Shown: positions 1 through 11,063 of the stretch, piece by piece
How positions within the stretch are numbered: position 1 is the stretch's first letter
Layout: every line of letters starts with the position of its first letter
Assembly (NCBI GenBank): GCA_001179505.1
Contig: CDMY01000022.1
Coordinates: 171,946-208,437, forward strand
From: Vitrella brassicaformis
Lineage: Eukaryota; Sar; Vitrellaceae
Length of the DNA: 36,492 bases
Direction: 5' to 3'
The notes under the pieces: model-generated
Told to the model about the DNA's origin: nothing
The model's input: the letters and a program-made list of their open reading frames with translations, nothing else
The model's database searches: none
Position numbers and translations under genes: made by a program

Positions 1-942
1 CCCCCCCTCTCCCCTCTCCATCCTCACACACATGACATGGTAGGGGAAAGGAAGGCAACCAGGGAATCGACACGCACATACATACATACATACACGCCAC
101 GCATCACACCTTCCCCTTCACAAGCATCTATCTCATCGACTAACTAAACACACACTGCACCGGACAGCACCGCACCATGAACACGAGACTGACGCATAGA
201 AATACGGATGGGGAGGGGCCGCATTGCCCGCATGGCATGGCATCGCATGGCATCGCATCATGTCACCTACCTGCAGCGCGTCGGTACACCCATAGAACTA
301 CAGACAGCACGGCACTACACCAACCAGCCAACCAGCAAGACGCTCTCTCCCCCCTCCCAATGAGATGGATGTACGTGTGTAGTGTAAGTGTGTCCCTCTC
401 GCAGTGTCGCAGCTGCCTCGGCAAAGGAGCCAAACCATGCAGCCGAGACAGAACGATCGCGACACGTGTGTGCACCCACAGACCCACCCCCGCGCAGACA
501 GACACCGACACGAACAGATCTTTCCAGCCAGGCGAGATGGCGTGATGTGAGTAAGATGTCTGTGTGTCTGTCTGGTGGGAAGGAACACTGTATTCGCTTT
601 CCTCGCCCAGCCACCCACCCACCCCACTCAGGCAGGGAGGCAGGGCGAGACAAATAAAGAGTATGTGGACCATTGAAACGACGCTCCCACCCACCCAGCC
701 CTCCACATCACTCACATACAGTCAGTGCATTGGTCGATCGATCGTTCGTTCGGCTGTGTGCGTGTGTGCTGCTGTTCAAAACTCCCCTTCCTCTCCCTCC
801 CTGCCGTCAATCAACACTTATCCACGCTGGCTGAATGAATGACACACAGGCGATCCATGAGCGGCTACACTGGACTGACGCAGTCGGGTGCGAGGGTGGG
901 CGAGTGAGAGAGCGAAAGAGATAAATGATATGATGATCCCCT

Positions 943-969
943 TGTCTGTCTGTCTGTCTGTCTGTCTGT
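943..969. repeat. (TGTC)n microsatellite
   Basis: About six to seven perfect tetranucleotide units. The same unit recurs at 10741-10770 and 20272-20296 and inside introns, so it is a genome-wide simple repeat in this organism, not a local element. Confidence 0.9.
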
Positions 970-1569
970 TTGGTTCTGCGGATAGGTGAGAGTGATGGTG
1001 AGTGAGTGCACTGAAAGGCATGCAGGCAGATAGGAAGTAGTGAGTGTGTGTTGGTGTTGGAACCAATGCAACCAACACACTGGCTGGCTCTTGCCAGTCA
1101 TGTAAACCAGCCAGGCGTTGGTGGGACGGGACGAGACGAGACGACTGCACCCCCCAACGCACACACAGACGCAGCAGGCTGCCAGCCAGGCAGCCAGTGA
1201 GTGAGTCAAAAATCGATCTGTCGATCCACGACACGCGCCAGGCACGCCCTGCCCCGATGTGTGCCTCCCCTCCCCTCCCCCCCTGGCCGTCCCTGCAGCC
1301 ATGAAGCGCATGCGATGTATTCCGGCATGATGGCGATGATGATGGGGTGTGTGTGTGTGTGTGTGTTGTCGATAGCTCAATCGGTGGTGGTGGTGCGCTG
1401 ACACAGCGACGAAAAAAATGTCACCTCACTCGCTCACTCACTCAGACAAAAGGCAGGCAGGCAGGCAGGCAGAGAGGTGACTTGAAAGGAAGAACTAGGG
1501 AGCTAGAACATAATAACACATACGCACTCTCGTCGCACCACGGAGCCATGTCGGCGTCCGTGGACAGCT

Positions 1570-1590
1570 GGATGGATGGATGGATGGATG
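1570..1590. repeat. (GGAT)n microsatellite
   Basis: Tandem GGAT units in non-coding DNA. Further copies lie in an intron at 6957-6981 and near 19171-19187. The complementary CCAT form occurs at 5337-5368, 25209-25231 and 27851-27879. Confidence 0.85.
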
Positions 1591-1971
1591 GCCGGTGGGC
1601 CGTATGAAACAAAGATCGACCAACCGACCACCAGTATTCCAGCCAGTGTGTCCACCCCTCTCTCTCTGGCTGTGTGTGCTCCCCTCTCCCCTCTCTCCCC
1701 TCCCCTCCCTGCCCTGTGCCCCTCCAAAAAGCCTAGCTAGAGAGCACTCACACACACGTGGCCACACTGCAAACACACACCCCTGGAGGGAGGCAGGCAG
1801 GCAGGCAGCCAGCCAGCCAGGCGACGATTCTGCCCGTCTGTCTGTCTCTCTCGCTTAAATGCCCGGCCACCATATACTCACTCATGGACAGACTTCGAGA
1901 TATGCACTGCACGTCAATCCTGCCTGTCTGCCTGCCTGCCTGCCTGTTCTCTGTGTCAGTCGGGTCGGCGA

Positions 1972-4900
1972 CTAGTCCCTCCCGGCCATCCACGAGGGCA
2001 TTGAGTTGGTGCTGTTCTGCGCCACGATGTCGCCCGAGGCCCAGAGGATCCAGAAGAAGATGAAGCACACCCACACGCACAGCGACCCGTAGAACTTCCA
2101 CGGCTGGTCCAGACACCGACGCCACTTGACCGGGAAGCCCCCCCTGTCGTAGATGACCAGGGTGGCGCACGCCGTGAAGATCTCGATGGTCAGCTGCACC
2201 AGGAGGGCGGCGAGGGCCTGCTTGGGGGGGCACTCGGTGCGGCCCAGCTGGATGAGGCCCGGGAAGAGGGCCGGGGTGAAGGAACCCAATATGGTCTGCA
2301 TCACACCGGGGATCACTATCGCTGCAAACTCACTCAACAGACCTGATTGGTCGATCGGCGCACAGGACAGGCAAATATCACATATATCCACACATGTGCA
2401 TCGTTTGCTGTGCTCAGCCTGTGTGTCCGTGCCGTGAGTCACTCCTTACACTTACCGACATGCACGTCGAGGACGAACACATCTACTGCCCGCTCCCACT
2501 TGCGGGGGTCCGAGGACATGCGCCAGAAGCGGCAGCCGGACGTGGCGAACCGCCACAAGTCCATCGACCGCCCGTACAGCGTGTCGCCCGTCACCGTCGT
2601 CATCGACTCCGACCGGTTCACCGCCGCCGCTCCGTCACGCGACGGCTGCTGGGAGATGGATGGCCCCAGCGTCAAGATGGCCATGTCCAACCCGCCCTCC
2701 CGCCCATAATCCTCGGACGCCATCCCCTCCCCCTCCCAGCCGTCCTCCCAGTAGACACGGCTGCCGGGCCCCTCATGGCCAGTGTTGGTGTCGTTAGGCT
2801 CGTCCCGAGGGCTCTCGCCCTCACACGGGAAGGGGTCACCGGGATGCACGTCGGGGCGAGGGAGGTCGGGAGGGCAGGGGGACTGCATGGGCGGCGGAGA
2901 TGGCCTGAAGATGGGGTAAATCTGCCGTGGTGTGGGGGGGTGGCTGGCCACCTCGGCTGAGCAGCAGGCGATAGCGCCGAAGAGCGAGCAGGAAGCTGGG
3001 CTGCTGAGAGACCTGCTCCGGCTGGCGGCAGTGGGAGGCCTGCAGGGGCCGCACGATGGAGGGTCCACCATCTCGTGGTGGAGCCTGGGTACCCCATTCT
3101 TCTTGTTGCTCTTGTCCCGCCATCTGCGGCTGCGGCGTTTGCGTCTACCCCTGCTCTGCCGCGAGGAGCTGGTGCTGCCCACCTGCGGCTGGCATCTCGC
3201 CTCCTCGGGGATAATCACCTCAGTATCCTGCTGCTGCTGCTGCTGCTGACGCTGCTGCTGATGCGGCTGCATCTCCTGCAGACAGGGAGGGTCAGGCTCG
3301 TCGGGCAGGTCAGCGATGGTCTTGGTTGGCGCCAGGGGGTCGGGTGGGGGCGACATCTGTGAGCAGCTGGACGAGGCGCTGTTCTGGTGCTGAATCATGA
3401 GAGGCGCCTTGCCCTTGAACACGTCCTTTCTCTTGTCGTCGATGGAGAGGCTGCCGTCTCGCCTCGCGAGCCTGCGGAGCCGCTTGTAGACGCACAGCCA
3501 CACGACCCGCCAGAAGAGGTCGAAGCAGCTGTCGAGGAGGGAGGCGATGGCCACGGTGGAGAACTCGGGCAGACGCAAGATGAAGAGACGCAGAAGCGCT
3601 AGGGAGAAGGTGCGATACTGAGCAGATGTGACACACACCCGACACACGGACACAGAGACAGACCCATTGGCTCGGTCGGTCGATCACATACATCTCTCTC
3701 TGCGTGTATGTTTCCTTCCTTGCTCACCATGAAGATGTTGCTGCCGTAGACGGAGAGGGGCACGTTGACCCTGACGTTGCGGTAGATGGCCCTCTGTATC
3801 ATCTCGACGGCCTCCAGGACCACGTAGAGACAGACAATGTAGGCCACGAACAGCCACATGATCTGGTCGGCCGACCCCAGCCACCGGTCCCCCAGCCACT
3901 CGATGCGGTCCACGTCCTCGTCGTACTCTATCCACCAGCGGATGTAGCCGTACAAAAACGACGCGGCCATGATGCCACAAAACGACAGAAACGTGGCCAG
4001 CACCACCATCAGGAAGGGCTGCCAGCTCTTGAAGGGGCGCCGGGGTTTGGGGGCCGCGATCCACGCCACTATGGGCGCCTTGATGAGGAAAAAGACGTCC
4101 ACCAGCACCGACCAACGGTTTTGGTAGACCAGCGCCGCATCGTCCGGCAGCTTGGCGAGGGTGAAGCCCGCCGCGAGCATGACGACCACGGCCAGTGAGT
4201 AGGTCAGGATGCACCTGCGTGTCCCCAGGACGCCCTTGGGCAGCAGGAGGACGCTCCACACGAGCAGTGCGCCGTCCATGGTGAAGAACATGGGTATGCG
4301 GGCCATGAGGTAGTAGTCGCAGAACCGCAGCGACGTGCTGAAGTAGACGATCGTCTTGATGATGACGGCCATAACGGCCACCATGACGGCGAAGACAGCC
4401 GTGACGGCGAGCAGCATGAGGAAGGTCACCCCGCTCCTGTTGATGCACTCGTTCCAGTCGAAGTCGTCCTGTGCGTCAGGCAGGCAGCACTGGCACCACC
4501 ACCGACGCGTCGGTGGGATGGTGCGCTTGGGCGAGGGGGATGACGTCCACGGGCAGTTCTGCAGGGGAGGGAGGGGGGCGGGTGAGAGGGCGGGAGGGGG
4601 CGCCCGGGTGTGGTCGATGCGGGAGAGGCCCAGGGGAGGCGAGTCGTCTAGAGACCCGTCCACAGACGGCAACAGGTGCTGTGGCCGCTCGTGCACCTGC
4701 ACATACGCACAGACAGACAGACAGACAAATGAATGAGGAGGCACCGCGCGACGAGGCGAGAACCGAGTGCATTCTCTCACCGGCATGTCGACTGGCTGTT
4801 GCCTCTGCAACCCCTCTGCTGCGTCAGGCATCTTGGTGTCCGGGCTGCACTCCCACCCGACTCCCATGGTGCTGACGGCAGACGTCACAGATACCAGCAC

Positions 4901-5164
4901 TTCGCTGTTGAACAGCACACTAGGTGGGTCATCCGCCGCCTCGCTCTCTCCCTCATCGCTGCTGTTGGTGCTCTCTGGCGCCTCGGTGGACGGCGCCGAC
5001 CTAAGAGGCTGGATGCCGCCTGGCCGCGGGCCGTGCAGGGCCCTCCCGCTGGCAGTGGGACGTCTGGGGTGATGGCGACTTGCCGAAAGCCGGATGCCTT
5101 CGACAGGCACTGCGAAGCTGTCCTCTGCCGGGACGACGCAGATCGTCGTCAGAAGCTCCGCCAT
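1972..5164 (-). CDS. Large multi-pass membrane protein, unknown function
   Basis: Four exons read on the minus strand: 5164-4781, 4696-3728, 3617-2456 and 2342-1972, giving 961 residues with all phases agreeing. The introns begin GTGAGA, GTGAGC and GTAAGT and end in CAG. The first 215 or so residues are polar and Pro/Ser-rich. About six hydrophobic segments follow at residues 216-430, with another near 452-490 flanked by an Arg/Lys-rich stretch. A long polar linker (about 495-810) contains a poly-Gln run encoded by CAG repeats at 3228-3260 and a basic RGRRKRRSRR patch. Three more hydrophobic segments close the protein. I recognise no family, so transporter or channel would be a guess. The ATG at 5164 is the first in frame, but an intron acceptor-like CAG lies 30 bases upstream, so a further 5' exon is possible. 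Confidence 0.75.
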
Positions 5165-5336
5165 GCCGCCCTCGTCAGTCAGGAGGCTGCCACCTGTGCA
5201 GTGGGGAGGGCGGCTGAGGCAGATCTCAAGGCGCTATTATATGCACAGATCTGCACCACTCACTGTTTCGCGCACAGTAGTGCCCTAACCACAACTGGGC
5301 GGCACACAACATGCAGGCTGTCTGTCTGTCCGTCTG

Positions 5337-5368
5337 TCCATCCATCCATCCATCCATCCATCCATCCA
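5337..5368. repeat. (CCAT)n microsatellite
   Basis: Eight or so CCAT units in the short spacer between the two minus-strand genes, just after a run of TGTC/CGTC units. Confidence 0.9.
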
Positions 5369-5411
5369 CAAGCACCAGTGTTTTCTGGCCTGCGTGTGTC
5401 ATGTAGGTATG

Positions 5412-6413
5412 TCACTCGACGGTCATGCTGCCCAGTGTTGCTCGCGGCTCGACGCCCTTGTCGCGCAGCCCCTTGCACATGGCCACCTTCCACCCCAGCT
5501 TGAGCTGCATGCTGCCCCCTGGCCACTCCCGCAGAAGACCGTCGATCCACAGATAATCGGCATACGACGCCTTGTGCAGGTCGAGAATCTCATCAAGCGC
5601 CTGGCCCGAAACCTCCTCCTAGCAGACAGACATTGCACCAACCAGCCAGATAAAGAAGGTAGGCAGGCGGCCATGCCATGGGTGTGCTGTCTTTGTCACT
5701 CAGGTCGCCTACCTCCAGCAGGGTCGGTGCGATCTCTTGCAGTTTCTTGTACTTCTTGCCGGCGTCCATGAGTTTGGCATGCACCTTGTCGGCACTCAGC
5801 TCTGCCAATGGCACCTTCTTGCTCCTCTCCACTGCCTCAATGTCGCCGCTGCCTCTGCGGTCGGGCGTCAGGAACATATAGAGCTGAATGGCTGGGCCGG
5901 CCCGCATGCCCCACTGCTCGCGCATCGTCTGGACATCACGATTCTCAACCAGCACCTGCATCAGCGTGTCCGCATCCAACTGGTGCTGTACACAGGAAGG
6001 GCAGCATGGCATGGCGCACAGAGTCAGTGACAGGACAGACAAAGACTTTCCTTCTGTGTGTGGCTCACTGCAACGATGACCGACGCCAGCTTTTGAACTT
6101 CGGGTACATCGCTGGACCGCATGCGCTTTGCCAGCTTCTTCACCGCCTCAGGGGCGGCAGCAGCCACCTCTGGTGCCTCATTTCCTCTCGCAGCAGCAGC
6201 ACCCTGCGTCACGTTCACCTCGATCAGCGGCGGAATGGCGCCTTGCTTCCGAGCCTTGGATGCGCGCCCTTTCTTGGGAGGGATGGCGGCGGCTCTCTTG
6301 CGGCTCGACGGCCTCTTGGGCACGTAGTCCTCTTCGTCGAACTCGGGCTGGTACTCATCCTCCATCTCCTCACCACCTGCCGACTCATCCTCGGGCACGT
6401 AATCTTCGTCCAT
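5412..6413 (-). CDS. Hypothetical protein with acidic and basic N-terminus
   Basis: Three exons, 6413-6069, 5985-5713 and 5618-5412, encode 274 residues. The introns are 83 and 94 nt, phase 0, ending TACAG and GCTAG. The N-terminus is strongly acidic with two EDYVP repeats (MDEDYVPEDES and FDEEDYVPKRP). A Lys/Arg-rich stretch follows (residues about 32-60, including RKRAA and PKKGRASKARK) that resembles a nuclear localisation signal. The C-terminal 190 residues look like helical, globular sequence (VKKLAKRMRSSDVPEVQKLA, then LWIDGLLREWPGG). I do not recognise the family; a nuclear role is inferred only from composition. The frame stays open upstream to 6614, but I chose 6413 because the preceding residues are not family-like and a palindromic element sits at 6456-6475. 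Confidence 0.7.
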
Positions 6414-6455
6414 GTCGGGGCAGAGAGAAGGGAAAGAACTTCGCCCCCCTTCAGC

Positions 6456-6475
6456 TAAGCTCGCATCTGCGAGCT
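6456..6475. promoter_or_regulatory. Palindromic element, copy a
   Basis: AGCTCGCA-TC-TGCGAGCT forms a perfect 18-base palindrome at 6458-6475. The left arm is preceded by AGCTA, giving the 12-mer AGCTAAGCTCGC that also occurs in copy c at 33533-33544. It lies 43 bases upstream of the minus-strand start at 6413 and 225 bases upstream of the plus-strand start at 6700. A promoter or factor-binding role is inferred from position and repetition. Confidence 0.45.
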
Positions 6476-6699
6476 GCGCCAGAAGGGCGTTTCCTGGCCT
6501 TTTTCGCTCTCTGTACTTCCCAGGGCCTTGAGAGCAGCAGTTGGTGAGTCCAACCGGCCGGGTCGGCTGCTGTCGGCCCTCTGTTGCATTCCCCGGTGCC
6601 AGATAGTCATCCAACCATCCATCTGTGTGTGGAGAGAGAAGCTGAAGTCAAGCAAGAAGAAGCAGAATAGTCGAGAGTCCGCCCGTCCGTCCGTCAGGG

Positions 6700-9600
6700 A
6701 TGGGTCTGTTTCGTTTGTTTCGGCTATGCTTCTCCGTTCCTCTCCGTTTGTTTCTGGACACGGTGCTGTTCCTCTCCCTCCTGGGCTTTCTCCCCTGGTT
6801 CTGCTGCTTCCGCCTGTGGGAGGGGGGCCTCAAGGTCTTCTTCGGCGCCATCCAAGTGCTGCTCGAGTTCCAACGCACACAATGGAGGAGGTGCGAAAGA
6901 AAGCCATACACACACGGACAGGGAGGGAGGGAGGGAGGGAGGGGCCCAGCGACAAGGTGGATGGATGGATGGATGGATGGCTTTGTTGTCATGTCAGGTT
7001 GTTGAGTCTGCTGCGGCCGTTCCAGTGGCAGTTCGACGCTCTCTTCGCCCGGCACTACTTCCAGCTAAAGCGGCGGGTCGTGTCGATCATCCGGCCGCTG
7101 GTGCACATCACCAAGCACTTCATCGACTTCCTCATCGAGTCGCTCCTGACCAGGATGTATGTGCTGGGCCAGTGGGTCAAAGCCGGCTCGGCTGCCGGCT
7201 TCATCGCTGTGTCGCTGACGGTGCTGCTGTTCGAGACGCTCCGTGAGAGCGTGAGGAACGCCATCAGTGCGGTCAGGCGGACGAGGGAGAGGCTTGGGCA
7301 GGCCGTCGTGTGGCTACAGAAGGCACTCTCGGCGGACAGTGAGGTCGGAGAGCCGGGGGGCGGACACATCGGTAGTGTCTGTCTGTGAGTGTGTGTGTGT
7401 GGATGGGATGGCTTCAGGCGCTGAGCAGGCGATTCATCTTGTATCGGATACTCGACACACGACTCACCAAGGCAGAGAACACCGTCATCGGATGCCTGGC
7501 GGTGTGCACACTCCTACACACACACACCCCTCTATGTATCTCACAGTCGTGTTGTGTTGATGTGTGTGGATGTTTGGGTGGCGGCAGCGTGCGACCAAGA
7601 ACATAGACACGGCTGTCGGCCAGGCGCAGGATGTGGCCTCCGGCATGGCCCTTGACATCCGCCTCACCTCATGGTCGACACGACTCAGGATACTCCCTGA
7701 CCCTGCAGCACTCCGGTCAGTGAGGGAGGGACCACACACAGGCACGCAAACGCGGCGAGCGACTTGGATGTGTGTGGTCTCTTTCTGTGCCTACGTGCAG
7801 CCCGTTCTCGCCGTGGATGGTGATTCGCCACCCCGAGCGAGCCGGCCATCGCAAGACATACAGAGGGTGGCTGGGCTGGCTGACAGAACCAACGACACAT
7901 GGATGGATGTGTGCGTGACTGTGTGGTGTGTCAGATATGGGTTGTGGTGTGTGACCATCATGGAGGCCAAGGCCGTGGATCGCACCGCCACTGAGGCGGG
8001 CCGCTTCAGGGACCCCTGGAGCTACCCATACGTGCGGGTGGGGCGCGACGGGCTCCACTTCTTCCGCACTGTCACGGCACACCACAACGGCACACAGTGG
8101 AACTTCGCCTTCATGCTGCCGGTACATTTACACACACACACTGACACACACACACACGCACACAAACCGATGGATCCACTGTGTTTTGTCGTGTCGTCCC
8201 GGCGGGTCACACAGGTGTACCATCCGCACAGCGAGCTGACGTTGGAGCTGTTGGATTACGACCCCGTGACGGGGTGGTCGCACCCCATCGGCCTCATGGC
8301 CTTCCCCGCATGGAGGCTCCAAACCAACAAACGCAGGCAGGGTCAGTGAGTGATTCGATGATGAGTGAGGCAGGCCACCACGCCACAGATGGATGCAGGC
8401 TATCCGTCCCAGAACTGGGTGCTGCGATGGGTGCTTTCTTGTGTGTGTCAGGTTGGGCGGCGCTGTACGCCCCGCCGGCAGTGCACGGCCCTCCCGCCCC
8501 TCCCGGCGTCACGGCCTGGCTCAGACTCACCATGGAATTCAGAGTCCAGTCCGTCTTTCACGTGAGCGAAGCGACCGACCCGCCAAAGCACCGCACCCCT
8601 CTCTCTGCATGTGTGGTGTGGGTGGATCCATGGGGTGACGTCTGTCTGCTGTCATGTGTATCTTTCATTCATTGTCACGCAGGAGATCATCGCCCACGCG
8701 TTGCCGATGCCCAAGAAGAAGCAGACTTCCCACTCCAAGGCGGTCAGCCAGGCCAGCGGCATCATCAAGCCCAGTGACCCCGATTTCCCCGCCTCCATCG
8801 GCGACCCCCTGAGCCTCAACACTGCCATCCGACCCAAGGACGGCTTCCTCACTGGCGGCGATGGCGCGCGCCGCTCGCCACCGCAGTCTCAGCGATCGCC
8901 ACTCGGGTGAGGCGACGCGCAGAACAGACATGTGAATGGCCGGCACCATGCCTGTGTGTGTCTGTGTTGTGTGTTGTGTGTTGTGTGTTGTGGGTGGGTG
9001 TAGTGGTTTGGTGAGTCCTGGTGGTTCGTCCGAGGGCGAGGGTGAGGACGAGCAGATGATGCAGTCGCTCATCGGGGCGGCCATGGTGCTAAGGGATCAG
9101 CTTGTCAAGAGAGGCATCACAAGACTCAAAGAGGTCACACACATACACAGAGAGAGAGAGAGAGATCGTCACACATCGCTCGCTGTACTGTCCATCTTGG
9201 TGTTGTGCATGCCCTTCCCCCGCCCAGGCGGTGTCTCTGGTGCTTCGGTGGCAGTACCCCTTTCTGTCCGTCACGGCCACGGTGCTCTTCTGGGCCACCT
9301 GCTTCAACATCGACCTCCTCCCTGCCCTCCTGCTCTTCCTCACCCTGTCCACGCTCGTCCACTACTACTACCGCACTTACAACAAGGCCCCTCACGCACG
9401 CTCACGGCCTCTCTCCCACCCGCCCTCGTCATTCCTCCCCGCCACGCCCATCAACCGGAGGCACAGAGGGTCCCCTCGTGGCGGGGCACAGCGGTCGCCA
9501 GCACACTCCCCCACCGGCCCCTCACAGCAGCCACGCTCTCCCCCGATGAGATCCTTCCTTAGCCCCTTCACGCTGCGGGCCCGCCGTCCTCCCGCCGAGG

Positions 9601-10510
9601 GGCAGGAGAGCGTCCCGTCAGTGCCGAGCAGTCTGGTGTTGCCGCCCCCTCGTGTGGCCGAGGGCGGCCTGGGGATGGGCGGCATGCATGCCGGACCAGC
9701 AGCACAGACACAGGGGGCGCGAGACTTTGAGCGAGATCGGGATCAGGAGGAGGAGACGGCACTGGAGGCGCCTATAGTGGTGGTGCCGTCGTCGATGGGC
9801 GCGACGGTCAAGGAGCCCCCTGCGGGCATGTCACTGCCGCTGCGGCTGAGGCTGCTATTCCGCCTGCTGCCCGCCAGCGTCAAGAATGTCCTGGTGGCCT
9901 ACGTCAGGCCCGTCATCCTCGGCATTGCATACGTGGTCGGCAAGGTGAGTGAGCTGCAAAGTCAATCAACGGGGAACGAGGGAGGGAGGGAGCTGTGCGG
10001 GCGGACAAGAGCGGTCATCTCTCTGCGTGTTTGTTGCATCTCATCTAGATTGACGATTTGTTCCACTGGAACAACGTGTACGAGAGCTGGCTGTTCATGG
10101 CACTGCTCATGCTATGCGGTGCCAGCTATGTGATGGCGGGCCTCTCTCTCCGAGTGTTCCTCTGGTCGCTCTGGTCGGGCACCTTGGCACTCGTCTTCTG
10201 GATGTTCGTCCTCGCAGGTATATACGTCAGCCACACCAATACACACACACACCCCGTCAACAGTGACAGACGTCTCTCTCTTTGCTGCGTGTGTGTGATC
10301 CTTCCTTGATGGTCAGGCTCCTACGTGCTGTTGCGCCAGAGCCCGCCCTACCGATTCTGCTATGCCATTCTGCTGGGCGTCCGCACTTTGTTCCTTCGCC
10401 AGTTCTACGCCCTCATTTTGGAGCATGAAGTGCCAAGCCTGCCCCAGGCGATGCCCAACGGCCTCTCGCCTCAAAGCATCACCGAGTCCACCCGACCACC
10501 CACACCTTGA
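6700..10510 (+). CDS. C2-domain protein with multiple membrane segments
   Basis: Thirteen exons give about 890 residues: 6700-6890, 6998-7343, 7418-7501, 7588-7715, 7801-7866, 7935-8121, 8215-8341, 8452-8561, 8683-8906, 9004-9133, 9228-9944, 10049-10217 and 10317-10510. The boundary pair 7343/7418 is the least certain. A hydrophobic hairpin opens the protein. A C2-like beta-sandwich spans residues about 273-413, with PYVRVGRDG, then QWNFAFMLP, then LELLDYDPVTGWSHPIG, which matches the usual order of C2 strands and the DxD loop that binds calcium and lipid. A polar, Pro/Ser/Arg-rich region follows. Paired membrane segments occur near 540-590, 745-770 and 790-860. The order C2 then C-terminal membrane pairs recalls MCTP-type proteins of membrane contact sites, but I cannot show homology. 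Only one C2 domain is recognisable. Confidence 0.75.
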
Positions 10511-10739
10511 CTTGACGACGGAGGCAGAAAGAGAAGACTGACTGACTGACAGGATGCCCGGCCGTCGTTGTCAGGCTTTTTTGTGCGCGGGGGGCTTTGT
10601 GTCGTGGGCGCGGCGAGGAGGCGGCATGATTGCATTGCAGTCAGTCAGTTTTTTCTGAAGTTTGTATGTTGTGGTTGGTTGTGCGTGCGGTTGGAGGTTG
10701 TGCGTGTGGTACGTCCGTATGTGTGTAAGGGTGTACGGG

Positions 10740-10771
<32 letters not shown>

Positions 10772-11063
10772 GATACGCGACTGTCTGTCTGCCTGCCTGC
10801 CTGTCTGGCGGTCTGTCTGTCTGCCTGTCTGTCTTTCTGTGTGCCCGTCTCGTCCTTCTGCCTGTCCTCCTAGCCTTCATAATTGGTCCGGATGCCTAGG
10901 CCTGTCTGCCATGATTGACTTGCTCTATTTGTCTGCTGGTTGTACGACTCGGGAGCCTCCGTGGAACGACTTTAACGTCCAACATTCGCCCGATTTCACC
11001 GGCAGCAAACAGGGTTTGTGGGGCTTAGGGTTTGGGGGCAAGCTGCGCTGAGTTGAAAAGATC
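10511..11063. other. Spacer: 3' end of one gene and upstream region of the next
   Basis: No exon is visible. It contains a long TGTC/TGCC repeat tract (10741-10870) and a G/T-rich stretch. Just before the next start lies a G-rich sequence, GGGCTTAGGGTTTGGGGG (11025-11039 region). No TATA box, CCAAT box or poly(A) signal is convincing. Confidence 0.5.
10741..10870. repeat. TGTC/TGCC tandem repeat tract
   Basis: Runs of TGTC interrupted by TGCC and single changes extend for about 130 bases. They produce spurious Cys/Leu/Ser/Val open frames on both strands. Confidence 0.8.

Larger units (their letters stand above)
1..1971. other. Gene-free, microsatellite-rich spacer
   Basis: I see no credible exon here on either strand. 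The open frames are low-complexity translations of short tandem repeats and pyrimidine or purine runs, and they lack paired splice sites or family-like sequence. Repeats include TGTC units near 943-969, GT units near 1347-1368, GGAT units near 1570-1590 and GCAG/CAGC units near 1792-1825. The right end must hold the 3' untranslated region of the minus-strand gene that stops at 1972. Confidence 0.6.

Noticed and set aside
1795-1825. Short regularly repeated units suggestive of a CRISPR array
   Set aside because: These and the other tandem repeats are microsatellites with no unique spacers, in eukaryotic DNA.
11025-11041. Telomere-like GGGCTTAGGGTTTGGGGG
   Set aside because: Only one TTAGGG-like and one TTTGGGGG unit are present, with no array. 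It is more likely an incidental G-rich stretch upstream of the gene at 11064.
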